This document shows positions 1-8,417 of a stretch of DNA of 64,000 nt, one piece after another. The stretch is taken from NCBI RefSeq assembly GCF_030124175.1, contig NZ_JASKMT010000019.1, positions 1 to 64,000 on the forward strand. Reading direction: 5' to 3'. The number at the start of each line of letters is the position of its first letter. The first letter of the stretch is position 1. The position numbers and the translations under genes were made by a program. The notes beneath the pieces were generated by a model that saw only the letters and a list, made by a program, of their open reading frames with translations, made no database searches and was not told the DNA's origin. The stretch comes from Streptomyces sp. 549 (lineage in GTDB: Bacteria > Actinomycetota > Actinomycetes > Streptomycetales > Streptomycetaceae).

Positions 1-75
1 AACCCGGAAGCTAAGCCTTTCAGCGCCGATGGTACTGCATGCGGGAGCGTGTGGGAGAGTAGGTCACCGCCGAAC
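1..75 (+). rRNA. rrf: 5S ribosomal RNA, 3' part (cut by window edge)
   Basis: The first 75 bases match the 3' two thirds of actinobacterial 5S rRNA as I remember it, including GGAAGCTAAGCC, the GATGGTACTGCA stretch and the closing GCCGCCGAAC-like end. The 5' part lies outside the window, so 16S and 23S genes are expected upstream. A strong intrinsic terminator follows 11 nt after the end, which fits the last gene of an rRNA operon. The exact 3' end is uncertain by a few bases. Confidence 0.93.
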
Positions 76-86
76 AATCTTTGATG

Positions 87-132
87 AGGACCGTTGGTCC
101 CAGCGACATGCTGGGACCAACGGTCCTTTTTT
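87..132 (+). terminator. rRNA operon intrinsic terminator
   Basis: A perfect 18-bp stem (87-104 with 110-127) with a 5-nt loop is followed directly by a run of T at 127-132. This classic intrinsic terminator should end the rRNA transcript just after 5S. Confidence 0.93.
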
Positions 133-209
133 GCTTTGCGCTCGATGCGCACCGAACGAACTGGTACGCGAGAATGATCGTGTACCACCCCGAGACAGGA
201 GTCACGTCG

Positions 210-2564
210 ATGTCCAACTCACATGAGGAGAGGCCGGCCAGGCCGGAACGGTCCGACAATCGCCGGCAGGACGGCGACGGACGCGGTTCCCGACGTGACG
301 ATCGGCGGGATGGGGACCGTGGCGGTTCGCGTGCCGGCGGCGACCGTCCGCAGTACCGCCGCGACGACCGGGGAGACCGCGGGGGTGCACCGCGGGGCAA
401 TGACGACCGCGGCGGTTACCGCCGTGATGACCGTGGTGACCGGGGTCCGCGTCGTGACGGTGACCGTGGTGGTTTCCGTCCCGGTGGCGGCGACCGTCCC
501 CCGTTCCGTCGCGACGACCGGGACGACCGGCCGCGTGGTCCGCGCCGTGACGATGAGCGCGGTGGTGGCTTCCGTCGTGACGACCGGGGCGATCGGGGTG
601 ACCGGGGTCCGCGTCGTGACGGTGACCGTGGTGGTTTCCGTCCCGGCGGCGACCGGCCGCAGTTCCGTCGCGACGACCGCGATGACCGGCCGCGTGGTCC
701 GCGCCGTGACGACGACCGGGGTGGTCAGCGTCCCAATGGCCAGGGCGGCGGCTCCGGCGACCGTGGTGGTTACCGTTCTGGCGGTGGGGACCGGCCGCAG
801 TTCCGTCGGGATGACCGTGGTGATCGTGGTCCGCGTCGCGATGATGAGCGAGGTGGTGGTTTCCGTCCCGGCGGCGACCGGCCGCAGTTCCGTCCCGGCG
901 GCGACCGGCCGCAGTTCCGTCGCGATGACCGCGATGACCGGCCGCGTGGTCCGCGCCGTGACGATGAGCGTGGCGGCGGGTTCCGGCCTGGTGGCGGGGA
1001 CCGGCCGCAGCACCGTCGCGATGACCGCGATGACCGGCCGCGTGGTCCGCGTCGCGATGATGAGCGCGGTGGTGGTTTCCGGCCTGGTGGCGGGGACCGG
1101 CCGCAGCACCGTCGCGATGACCGGGACGACCGGCCGCGTGGTCCGCGCCGTGACGATGAGCGTGGTGGCGGGTTCCGCCGTGACGACCGGGGCGATCGTG
1201 GCGATCGGGGTCCGCGTCGCGATGGGGACCGGCCGCAGTTCCGTCGGGATGACCGCGATGACCGGCCGCGTGGTCCGCGCCGCGACGACGACCGGGATGG
1301 ACGGCGTCCCTACGGCCAGGGCGGCGGCTCCGGCGACCGCGGTGGCTACCGTGGGCGCCGCGACGACCGTGACGACTACCGCCGTGACGACCGGCCCGAC
1401 CGCGAGCCGATCCGACGGCTGCCGATTCCGGACGAGGTCACCGGCCAGGAGATCGACAAGGACGTGCGGCAGGAGCTGATGAGCCTGCCCAAGACGCTCG
1501 CCGACGACGTCGCGCGCAACCTGGTGATGGTGGCGCGGCTGCTGGACGAGGAGCCCGAGCAGGCGTACGGCTACGCGCGGGTCGCGCTGCGGCTGGCCTC
1601 CCGGGTAGCGGCGGTGCGCGAGGCGGCGGGCTTTGCCGCGTACAGCGTGCAGAAGTACGCCGAGGCGCTTGCCGAGTTCCGTGCGGCTCGCCGCATGACC
1701 GGGTCGCAGCACCTGTGGCCGGTCATGGCGGACTGCGAGCGCGGTCTCGGCCGACCTGAGAAGGCGTTGGCCATGGCCGGTGAGCCGGAGGTCAACAAGC
1801 TGGACAAGGAGGGGCAGGTCGAGATGCGTCTTGTCGCGGCGGGCGCACGCCGTGACATGGGCCAGGCTGAGGCCGCCGTCGTCACGTTGCAGAGCCCTGA
1901 GCTGGCGTCGAACTCGGTCCAGCCGTGGTCGGCTCGGCTGCGGTACGCCTACGCTGACGCGCTGCTGGAGGTCGGCAGGGAGGACGAGGCGCGCGAGTGG
2001 TTCGCGAAGGCGCTGGAGGCCGACCAGGGCGGCACCACCAACGCCTCGGACCGCCTCGCGGAGCTGGACGGCGTCGAGTTCCTCGACGCGCTCGACCCCG
2101 AGGCTGAGGACGAGTACGAGGACGAGCCGGTCGAGCAGTCCCGCGTCGGGGTCCCCGACGGCGGTGCCACCGGCGAGGCGGCGCTGGTGGACGTGGAGCA
2201 CACCTTCGACGACGACGTGGAGGACGTCTACGACGAGCCGGAGGACGTCACCGAGACGGTCGTACCCGTCGAGGACGTGGAGACCGGCCGTCCCGTGGTG
2301 GGCGTGCCCGAGTTCCGGGCTGCCCCGGCGCTCGAGGAGGACGCCCTCGCGGAGGAGGACGACGCCTCAGAGGAGGGGGCTGCCCCCGCGGAGGACGCCG
2401 AAGCCCTGAGCGACCGGGACACCGGCGCCGGCGCCTCGTCCGGGAGCGCCCCGGCGGCTGCCCCCGCTGGTGCGCCTACCGAGGCGCCTCCCGAGGCATC
2501 CGCCGAGACCGGCGCTGACGCAGTTGCCGACGCCCCCGCCGACCGTGGGGCCGGCGGCAGCTGA
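210..2564 (+). CDS. RGG/RGD-rich disordered TPR protein
   Basis: The 784-residue protein has three parts. Residues about 25-405 are almost only R, D, G, P with some F, Q, Y and H, in repeating blocks such as DDRDDRPRGPRRDDERGGGF. Residues about 415-630 form helical TPR-like repeats (for example AYGYARVALRLA and ALAEFRAARRMTG). The C-terminal 150 residues are acidic and then Ala/Pro/Glu-rich, without structure signals. The ATG at 210 is chosen because CAGGAG lies 8 nt upstream. Tetratricopeptide proteins at this place beside 5S rRNA are known in Streptomyces, but the function is not. RG-rich tails in other proteins bind RNA or drive condensates, so an RNA- or ribosome-associated scaffold is a guess. 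The DNA contains a 96-bp tandem repeat, so length may vary between strains. It ends at a terminator shared with desD. Confidence 0.85.
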   Translation: MSNSHEERPARPERSDNRRQDGDGRGSRRDDRRDGDRGGSRAGGDRPQYRRDDRGDRGGAPRGNDDRGGYRRDDRGDRGPRRDGDRGGFRPGGGDRPPFRRDDRDDRPRGPRRDDERGGGFRRDDRGDRGDRGPRRDGDRGGFRPGGDRPQFRRDDRDDRPRGPRRDDDRGGQRPNGQGGGSGDRGGYRSGGGDRPQFRRDDRGDRGPRRDDERGGGFRPGGDRPQFRPGGDRPQFRRDDRDDRPRGPRRDDERGGGFRPGGGDRPQHRRDDRDDRPRGPRRDDERGGGFRPGGGDRPQHRRDDRDDRPRGPRRDDERGGGFRRDDRGDRGDRGPRRDGDRPQFRRDDRDDRPRGPRRDDDRDGRRPYGQGGGSGDRGGYRGRRDDRDDYRRDDRPDREPIRRLPIPDEVTGQEIDKDVRQELMSLPKTLADDVARNLVMVARLLDEEPEQAYGYARVALRLASRVAAVREAAGFAAYSVQKYAEALAEFRAARRMTGSQHLWPVMADCERGLGRPEKALAMAGEPEVNKLDKEGQVEMRLVAAGARRDMGQAEAAVVTLQSPELASNSVQPWSARLRYAYADALLEVGREDEAREWFAKALEADQGGTTNASDRLAELDGVEFLDALDPEAEDEYEDEPVEQSRVGVPDGGATGEAALVDVEHTFDDDVEDVYDEPEDVTETVVPVEDVETGRPVVGVPEFRAAPALEEDALAEEDDASEEGAAPAEDAEALSDRDTGAGASSGSAPAAAPAGAPTEAPPEASAETGADAVADAPADRGAGGS
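985..1176 (+). repeat. 96-bp in-frame tandem repeat
   Basis: The segment starting GGCCTGGTGGCGGGGA at 985 recurs at 1081, exactly 96 bp (32 codons) later, with only scattered synonymous changes. It encodes the block RPGGGDRPQHRRDDRDDRPR twice. Partial copies of the same block occur throughout 440-1300, so the RGG domain seems to have grown by unit duplication. Confidence 0.85.
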
Positions 2565-2594
2565 CGCACCGGCCGCGGGGGTGCCTCGCGTGCA

Positions 2595-2634
2595 CGCCGA
2601 AGGGCGGGACCCTGCAGGGTCCCGCCCTTCGGCG
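2595..2634. terminator. Bidirectional terminator between TPR gene and desD
   Basis: This is a perfect 40-bp palindrome centred at 2614/2615, forming an 18-bp GC-rich stem with a TGCA loop. It sits between two convergent genes. There is no T-tract, as is usual for Streptomyces terminators. Confidence 0.85.
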
Positions 2635-2671
2635 TCTGCGGCGGCGCCCGACGTGCGGGGCCGGCCTCCGC

Positions 2672-4546
2672 TCAGTCCTTCGTGCGCGGCGCGAAGCGGG
2701 CGAGCGGGTTGGTCAGTGTGCCGACCACCTGCAGTGCACCCACCGGGTCCTGGAGGTCGACCATCTGCTTGTTGTTGCGCAGTTGGAGCCTGTTCAGGCA
2801 GGAGAGGGCGAAGTCCTCGGCGAACAGGTCGTACTGGTCGAACCGGTCCGCCAGGTGCGGTACCGACTTCTGGTAGGCGGTGACGCACTCGGCGACGGTT
2901 GACCAGAAGGTCTGCTCGTCCAGCACCTCGTCCGCGGCCAGGGTGGCGTTGAGGAAGCGGAAGAAGCAGTCGAACACGTCGGTGAACAGAGACAGCAGCC
3001 GCATGTCCTCCGGTACGTCCGCCCGGATGCGTTCCACGTCGGGCGGCAGGACGGCGGCGGAGTCCATGACGACGATCTCCTCCGCGATGTCCTTGAACAC
3101 CGCCCGCTTGGGCACACCGTTCTCCAGGACGAGGATGACGTTCTCACCGTGCGGCATGAACGCCAGGTCGTAGGCGTAGAACGAGTGCAGCAGCGGGGTG
3201 AGGTACACCTCGAGGTAGCGGCGCAGCCAGTCGGCGGGCGCCAGCCCCGACTCGGCTATCAGGGCCCCGGCGAAGGAGTCGCCGGCCCGGTCCACGTGCA
3301 GCAGCGAGGCCATGGTGACCAGGCGCTCGCCCGGCTGGAGCGAGGGCACCGGGCTCTCCCGCCACAGGGCGGCGAGCATCTTGAGGTAGGGCGACCCCTT
3401 GGGCGCAGCCGCCGCGTACTGCTCGTGGTGGTAGCCGATGGCGGCCCGCTCCCGGATGACCGACAATCCGGTGGACCGGAGCACCTCGTCGCCTGCGACC
3501 AGGTTGGCCAGCCAGTCGTTGATGGCGGGCGTGGCCTTCATGTAGGCGGCGGACAGGCCGCGCAGGAAGCCCATGTTCAGTACCGACAGGGCCGTCTTCA
3601 CGTAGTGCTTGGACGGGTCGGTGGTGTTGAAGAACGTGCGGATGGACTGCTGGGCGAGGTGCGCGTCGTCGCCCGGGCCGAGGTGCACCAGGCGCTGCTG
3701 CGCGACCTCGGAGGCGAAGGTGACGGACAGCCGGTTGTGCCACTGCCAGGGGTGGACCGGGATGAGGTGGTAGTCCGCTGGGTCGAGGCCGCGGGCGCGC
3801 AGCGTGCCGTCGAACCGGTCCCGTTCCGCTTCGGACAGCTCACCCCGGATGAGCGTGTCGTAGTCGAGGTCGGTGGAGCTGGAGAACGTCGAGCGGTCCC
3901 GCCGGGCGGCGAGCCACACCAGGTGCACCGGCGAAGCGGTCTCCGGGGCGTAGGCCAGGTACTCGTCGGAACCGAAGCCCAGCCTGCCGTTGTTGGCGAC
4001 GAAGCAGGGGTGGCCCTCGGTCATCCCCGCCTCGACGGCCTGGAAGCCCGCCCGGCTCAGCTCGGCGGCGCTTACCGGTTCACCTGCCAGTTTCCAGCAG
4101 GTGCCGGCCAGCGTGGAGCTGATCTCCTCCAGGTAGACGGGCAGGACCTCCTCGCTCAGGCCCAGCGTGCCGCGCAGTTCGATGAACAGGTCGATGGCGT
4201 CCAGCGGCAACTCGCTGCCGTCGCGGTGCCGGGTGATGCTGTCCGCGTCGACCTGCCAGTGGTCCAGAGCGAAACGGCGGGCGGCGAAGCGGTACTCCAC
4301 GCGGCCGTCGTCGCTGGTCACCGCGTACCGGCGGGTGCCGTCCGGTGCGTTCTCCGCGGCACCTTCCGCGAGTTCGCGCGGGGTGAGGAGGCGTTCGTGG
4401 CTGAACTCGGCCAGGGCCTTGCGGACCAGCAGCCGTCCGGCCCGTGCCCACAACTCGGGGGTGAGGTGGGCGACCGCGTCCGGGGTGCCGGCCGGTGCGC
4501 CCGCCGCGGCGCGGTGCGGGGTGTGGCGGGAGGTGGGGGCGGTCAT
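2672..4546 (-). CDS. desD: DesD, desferrioxamine synthetase (NIS)
   Basis: DesD is the NRPS-independent siderophore synthetase that joins and cyclises N-hydroxy-N-acyl-cadaverine units to desferrioxamine using ATP. The 624-residue protein is full length for the IucA/IucC family. The motif EGHP at residues 177-180, HPWQWHN at 265-271, and MPHGEN with a following VFKD are the conserved nucleotide- and substrate-binding segments of the family. It is the last gene of desABCD. Its ATG overlaps the desC stop (ATGA, 4 bp), with GAGGAG 7 nt upstream inside desC, so translation is coupled. Expression should follow the iron box before desA. No anomalies are seen. Confidence 0.96.
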   Translation of the reverse strand: MTAPTSRHTPHRAAAGAPAGTPDAVAHLTPELWARAGRLLVRKALAEFSHERLLTPRELAEGAAENAPDGTRRYAVTSDDGRVEYRFAARRFALDHWQVDADSITRHRDGSELPLDAIDLFIELRGTLGLSEEVLPVYLEEISSTLAGTCWKLAGEPVSAAELSRAGFQAVEAGMTEGHPCFVANNGRLGFGSDEYLAYAPETASPVHLVWLAARRDRSTFSSSTDLDYDTLIRGELSEAERDRFDGTLRARGLDPADYHLIPVHPWQWHNRLSVTFASEVAQQRLVHLGPGDDAHLAQQSIRTFFNTTDPSKHYVKTALSVLNMGFLRGLSAAYMKATPAINDWLANLVAGDEVLRSTGLSVIRERAAIGYHHEQYAAAAPKGSPYLKMLAALWRESPVPSLQPGERLVTMASLLHVDRAGDSFAGALIAESGLAPADWLRRYLEVYLTPLLHSFYAYDLAFMPHGENVILVLENGVPKRAVFKDIAEEIVVMDSAAVLPPDVERIRADVPEDMRLLSLFTDVFDCFFRFLNATLAADEVLDEQTFWSTVAECVTAYQKSVPHLADRFDQYDLFAEDFALSCLNRLQLRNNKQMVDLQDPVGALQVVGTLTNPLARFAPRTKD

Positions 4547-5112
4547 CCGTTGGCTCCTCGGGCGGCCAGGAACTGGTCGCGGGTGCAGATGCTGAGGTAG
4601 GCGTCCTTCTCCGGCTTGGTGATCTTCTCCTCGACGCGGAAGCCGACCGCCTCGTTCAGGGCGTGCACGGCGCTGTTGCGCACGTCGGGTTCGACAACGA
4701 CCCGGCGGGTGGCGGGGTCGTCGAACAGGGCCTCCATCACGGTGGTGATGACGGCCAGGGTGAAGCCCCGGACGGGGGTGTCGGTCGGTGCGACGAGGAA
4801 GTGCATGCCGACGTCGCCCGGCTCGGCCGGGTAGAGGCCCTTCAGCTCGACACGGGCGGGGTCGTAGCGCTCCATGAGGAAGGCGGGCTCGCCCTGGTGC
4901 AGTCCGAGGAAGGCGTCGTGGTGCGGGTTGGCGGCGATCGCCATGAACTCCCGCTCGACGTCGGGCAGCGAGGCGTCCTGCATCAGCCAGAAGGCCGCCT
5001 TGGCGTCTGTGACCCAGCCGTGCAGCAGTTCCGCGTCGGTGAGCGGGTCGACGGGCCGCAGGGAGAACTCGCCCAGGCGGCTGTCGGTGCGGGTGAAGAC
5101 CGTGCCGGTCAT
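4543..5112 (-). CDS. desC: DesC, N-hydroxycadaverine acyltransferase
   Basis: This GNAT-type acyltransferase (189 aa) resembles the IucB/RhbD group that acylates hydroxylamines. In desferrioxamine synthesis it transfers acetyl or succinyl from CoA to N-hydroxycadaverine. The family signature is seen in HDAFLGLHQGEPAFLMERYDP, the central GDVGMHFLVAP and the C-terminal NSAVHALNEAVGF CoA-site region. An upstream extension of 38 codons is possible, but the ATG at 5112 is preferred because it has GGAGG 10 nt upstream and overlaps the desB stop by 4 bp. It lies between desB and desD in one operon. Confidence 0.94.
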   Translation of the reverse strand: MTGTVFTRTDSRLGEFSLRPVDPLTDAELLHGWVTDAKAAFWLMQDASLPDVEREFMAIAANPHHDAFLGLHQGEPAFLMERYDPARVELKGLYPAEPGDVGMHFLVAPTDTPVRGFTLAVITTVMEALFDDPATRRVVVEPDVRNSAVHALNEAVGFRVEEKITKPEKDAYLSICTRDQFLAARGANG

Positions 5113-6431
5113 GCCGGGGACACCTCCAGCGGGTGGTCGGCGCCGGCCGGCGCGGAGAACTCCTGGAAGGCGATGGACTTCTCGACCGGGTAGTGCTCGC
5201 GTCCCAGCAGCTCGCGGATGATGCACGAGTTGCGGTAGGCGGCCATGCCCAGGTCCGGCGTGACGAAGCTGTGCGTGTGCAGCTCGGCGTTCTGCACGAA
5301 GATCTCGCCGCCCGCGGTGTCGATGCTGTAGTTGCGGCGGACGTCGAAGCGGCTGGAGTCGTCCCAGGCGATCCGGTCGGCGATCGGGGAGAGGAACGCC
5401 GGCACCTCGTAGCGGTAGCCGGTGGCGAGTACCAGGCCCTCGGTGGTGAGGGAGAAGTCCCGCTCCTGCTCGTGCTGGCGCAGGTCGAGCGTGTACGCGC
5501 CGCGGGCCTCGTCGTAGCGGGCTCCGGTCAGCGCGGTGTTGGTCATCAGCCGGGTGGGGCAGGGGCGGCGGCGGTTCTTCGTGTAGAGCATGTCGAAGAT
5601 GTCGTTGATGAGTTCGGCGTCGATGCCCTTGTACAGGTGCTTCTGGGTGCTGACCAGCCGGTCCCGGGTCGCGGGCGGCAGTGCGTGGAAGTAGTCCACG
5701 TACTCGGGGGAGGTCATCTCCAGAGTCAGTTTGGTGTACTCCAGCGGGAAGAACCGCGGCGAGCGGGTGACCCAGTTCAGCTCGTAGTCGAAGGCGTCGA
5801 TGTCCTGGAGCAGGTCGTAGTAGATCTCGGCGGCGCTCTGGCCGCTGCCGACGACGGTGATGCTCTTCTTCGCCTGGAGGGCGTCGCGGTGCTCCAGGTA
5901 GTGCGCGTTGTGCAGCAGGTCGCCGCCGAGGTCGCGGCAGGTGTCGGGCACGTGGGGCGGGGTGCCGGTGCCGAGCACCAGGCGGCGCCCGCGGTGGGTG
6001 TGCCGCTCACCTGTGGGCAGCTCCACGGTGTGGACGACGTACAGCGCCTCCTGCTCGTCGTACTCGACGGAGGTGACCTGGTGGCCGAAACGCAGCGAGG
6101 TCAGTTTGCCGGCCGCCCACTGGCAGTAGTCGTTGAACTCGCTGCGCAGGGGGTAGAAGCTCTCGCGGATGTAGAACGAGTAGAGGCGACCGGACTCCTT
6201 CAGGTAGTTGAGGAAGGAGTAGGGCGAGGTCGGGTCGGCGAGGGTGACGAGGTCCGCCATGAAGGGGACCTGCAGCGTGCTGTGTTCGAGCAGCATGCCG
6301 GGGTGCCAGTCGAACCCGGGCTTGTTGTCGAGGAACAGGCCGTCGAGTTCGTCGATCGGTTCGGTGAGGCAGGCCAGGCCGAGGTTGAACGGTCCCAGGC
6401 CGATGGCGATGAAGTCGTGCGGTGCGGGCAT
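5109..6431 (-). CDS. desB: DesB, cadaverine N-monooxygenase
   Basis: This is the FAD- and NADPH-dependent N-hydroxylating monooxygenase that turns cadaverine into N-hydroxycadaverine, the second step of desferrioxamine synthesis. It has 440 residues, normal for lysine/ornithine N-monooxygenases. The FAD motif GLGPFNLGLA is at residues 11-20 and the NADPH motif GSGQSAAE at 195-202. The C-terminal ATGYRYEVP is typical of the family. ATG at 6431 has AGGAG 8 nt upstream. The gap to desA is only 29 bp, and it overlaps desC by 4 bp, consistent with one transcript. Confidence 0.95.
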   Translation of the reverse strand: MPAPHDFIAIGLGPFNLGLACLTEPIDELDGLFLDNKPGFDWHPGMLLEHSTLQVPFMADLVTLADPTSPYSFLNYLKESGRLYSFYIRESFYPLRSEFNDYCQWAAGKLTSLRFGHQVTSVEYDEQEALYVVHTVELPTGERHTHRGRRLVLGTGTPPHVPDTCRDLGGDLLHNAHYLEHRDALQAKKSITVVGSGQSAAEIYYDLLQDIDAFDYELNWVTRSPRFFPLEYTKLTLEMTSPEYVDYFHALPPATRDRLVSTQKHLYKGIDAELINDIFDMLYTKNRRRPCPTRLMTNTALTGARYDEARGAYTLDLRQHEQERDFSLTTEGLVLATGYRYEVPAFLSPIADRIAWDDSSRFDVRRNYSIDTAGGEIFVQNAELHTHSFVTPDLGMAAYRNSCIIRELLGREHYPVEKSIAFQEFSAPAGADHPLEVSPA

Positions 6432-6460
6432 CGAGAGGTCTCCTGTCCGGTGCGGTCGGG

Positions 6461-8020
6461 TCAGCCGGCGCGGCGGTCGGTGTGCGGTTCAGCCCGCTCG
6501 GAGAGGTACTGGCGTGCGTGACCGGCGATCAGGTCGAGGACGGTGGCGATGTCCCTGAGCGTGGTCTGCGGGTTGAGCAGCGTGAACTTGAGGTAGTGCC
6601 GGCCGTCCACGACGGTGCCGGCGACCACGGCCTCACCGGAGGCGAACAGCGCCTCGCGGGCGTGCAGGTTGACCGCGTCGCACAGGGCGGGGTCGGAGTT
6701 GTCCGGCGGCAGGTAGCGGAACACCAGGGTGCTGAGCTGCGGCCGGACGACCACCTCGAAGCGGGGGTCGGCGGTGAGCAGGCTCCAGCCGTCGGCGGCC
6801 CGGTCCACGACCTCGTCGAAGAGTTCACCGACGCCGTCGGCGCCCATGACACGCAGCGTCATCCACAGTTTGAGCGCGTCGAACCTGCGTGTGGTCTGGA
6901 TGCTCTTGTCGACCTGGTTGGGGATGCGTTCCTCGTCCACCCGCGCCGGGTTGAGGTAGTCGGCGTGGTAGGTGGCGTGCCGCAGCGTGTTGCGGTCCCG
7001 CACCAGGACGGCGCTGGAACTGACCGGCTGGAAGAAGGACTTGTGGTAGTCGACCGTCACCGAGTCGGCGAGTTCGATGCCGTTCAGCAGGTGCCGTCGG
7101 CGGGGGGAGACGAGCAGGCCGCAGCCGTAGGCGGCGTCGACGTGGAACCAGGTCTCGTGGCGCCGGCACAGTTCGGCGATCTCCGGCAGCGGGTCGATGC
7201 TGCCGAAGTCGGTGGTGCCCGCGGTCGCGACGACCGCCATCACCACGAGTCCCTCGCGTGCGCAGGCGTCCAGTTCGCGGGCCAGCGCGTCCGCCTGCAT
7301 GCGCTTGTCCTCGCCGCACGGCACCGCGATCACCGCGTCGTAGCCGAGGCCCAGGAGGGCCGCCGACTTCGCGATGCTGAAGTGGCTGCACTCGGAGGTG
7401 AGGATGCGCAGCTGGGGCAGGATCTCCGCCTTGCGGCGGGGCGTCTCGGAGTTCTTCTGGACCAGACGGCACGCCTCGTCGCGGGCGAGCAGCATGGCCT
7501 GCAGGTTGGACTGCGTGCCGCCGCTGGTGAAGATGCCGTCGGCGGCCGAACCCAGGCCGATGCGCTGCGTGGTCCAGTCGATGAGGCGGCGCTCGATGAG
7601 CGTGCCGCCGATGCTCTGGTCCCAGGTGTCGAGCGAGGAGTTGACGGACGACAGGACGGCCTCGCCGACGAGGGCGGGGATGACCACGGGGCAGTTCAGG
7701 TGGCCGAGGTAGCGCGGGTGGTGGAAGTACACCGCGTCCCGCAGGTAGACGTTCTCCAGCTCGTCCAGGGCGGCGAGGTGGTCGCCGAGGGGTTGTTCGA
7801 GGTCGATGCCCGATATCTCGGGGGCGAGTCGCGGGGCGGATATGCCGGTCAGGGGGCGTTCGCAGGTGGCGATTCTGCTGGCCACCCGGCTGACGCCTTC
7901 GCTGACACTGTCCCGGTAGCGGTCCGCGGTGCTGTTGTTCAGCAGGTGTTCCCTGCTGTCCAGCCGCGCGGGCAGCGCTCCTGAAGACGGGTCCTCGGCG
8001 GTGGGCGCGAGGAAGCTCAC
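6461..8020 (-). CDS. desA: DesA, lysine decarboxylase (PLP)
   Basis: DesA is a group II pyridoxal-phosphate decarboxylase that makes cadaverine from lysine, the first step of the pathway. The 519-residue protein shows TSGGTQSNLQA (165-175), HVDAAYG (293-299) with the cofactor-binding Asp and the PLP lysine in VDYHKSFF (Lys327). The GTG start at 8020 has GGGAGGA 6 nt upstream. It is the first gene of desABCD, and an iron box lies 114-132 bp upstream of the start, so it should be repressed by the iron-bound DmdR1/IdeR regulator and induced by iron starvation. Confidence 0.95.
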   Translation of the reverse strand: MSFLAPTAEDPSSGALPARLDSREHLLNNSTADRYRDSVSEGVSRVASRIATCERPLTGISAPRLAPEISGIDLEQPLGDHLAALDELENVYLRDAVYFHHPRYLGHLNCPVVIPALVGEAVLSSVNSSLDTWDQSIGGTLIERRLIDWTTQRIGLGSAADGIFTSGGTQSNLQAMLLARDEACRLVQKNSETPRRKAEILPQLRILTSECSHFSIAKSAALLGLGYDAVIAVPCGEDKRMQADALARELDACAREGLVVMAVVATAGTTDFGSIDPLPEIAELCRRHETWFHVDAAYGCGLLVSPRRRHLLNGIELADSVTVDYHKSFFQPVSSSAVLVRDRNTLRHATYHADYLNPARVDEERIPNQVDKSIQTTRRFDALKLWMTLRVMGADGVGELFDEVVDRAADGWSLLTADPRFEVVVRPQLSTLVFRYLPPDNSDPALCDAVNLHAREALFASGEAVVAGTVVDGRHYLKFTLLNPQTTLRDIATVLDLIAGHARQYLSERAEPHTDRRAG

Positions 8021-8133
8021 GATCTGTCCTCCCAGATGCGGACGACACCGCCCGCACCTGAGCGGGGTAGGAAGACACCCTGTTGCGGCGGGTGTCGTCC
8101 CAGGTGGGGGGTGAAGAAGGCGTAACGACGCAG

Positions 8134-8152
8134 TGAGGTTAGCCTACCCTTA
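8134..8152 (-). promoter_or_regulatory. Iron box (DmdR/IdeR operator) of desABCD
   Basis: TGAGGTTAGCCTACCCTTA matches 15 of 19 positions of the actinobacterial iron box TTAGGTTAGGCTAACCTAA. It lies upstream of desA and nothing else, and siderophore genes are the classic targets of this repressor family. Confidence 0.85.
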
Positions 8153-8417
8153 CCAAGCATGCAAAGTGTGTCCGCCCTCGGACAGTGCGTCGTGCGTCAC
8201 TCAAGGCGGTATCCGGCCGGATGCCGCCCGATCACGCCAAGTGGCGGACGGCGGGCGGCGGCTGACGTCATGCCGGGACGGCAGACACGACGGCAGACGC
8301 GACGGCCGGTTCCCGGCGCAGGCGCGGCTGCCTCGGCCCGCGTGCGTCCTGGGCGGCTGCGCCGCCCCGCACGGGACCGCCCGGGAGTGGGCGGACGGGA
8401 AGGGGCACGGACAGACG
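8153..8417. other. Non-coding gap between desA promoter and DUF1015 gene
   Basis: Together with the desA leader this gap covers about 400 bases without a convincing gene. It holds the iron box, a short perfect hairpin at 8351-8367 (7-bp stem, 3-nt loop) that may end the DUF1015 transcript, and a short 11-bp direct repeat of CGGCAGAC-type around 8277-8305. I see no further structure. Confidence 0.6.

Noticed and set aside
290..1410. Regular direct repeats considered as a CRISPR-like array
   Set aside because: Units are 96 bp or partial, in frame with a protein gene, without constant spacers, and no cas gene is present.
219..2201. Long open frame on the minus strand opposite the RGG-TPR gene (660 codons), and a long plus-strand frame at 223-1479
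   Set aside because: Both are shadows made by the repetitive high-GC coding strand. They give low-complexity Thr/Val/Arg sequences with no domain, and the sense gene has the ribosome site, TPR motifs and a terminator.
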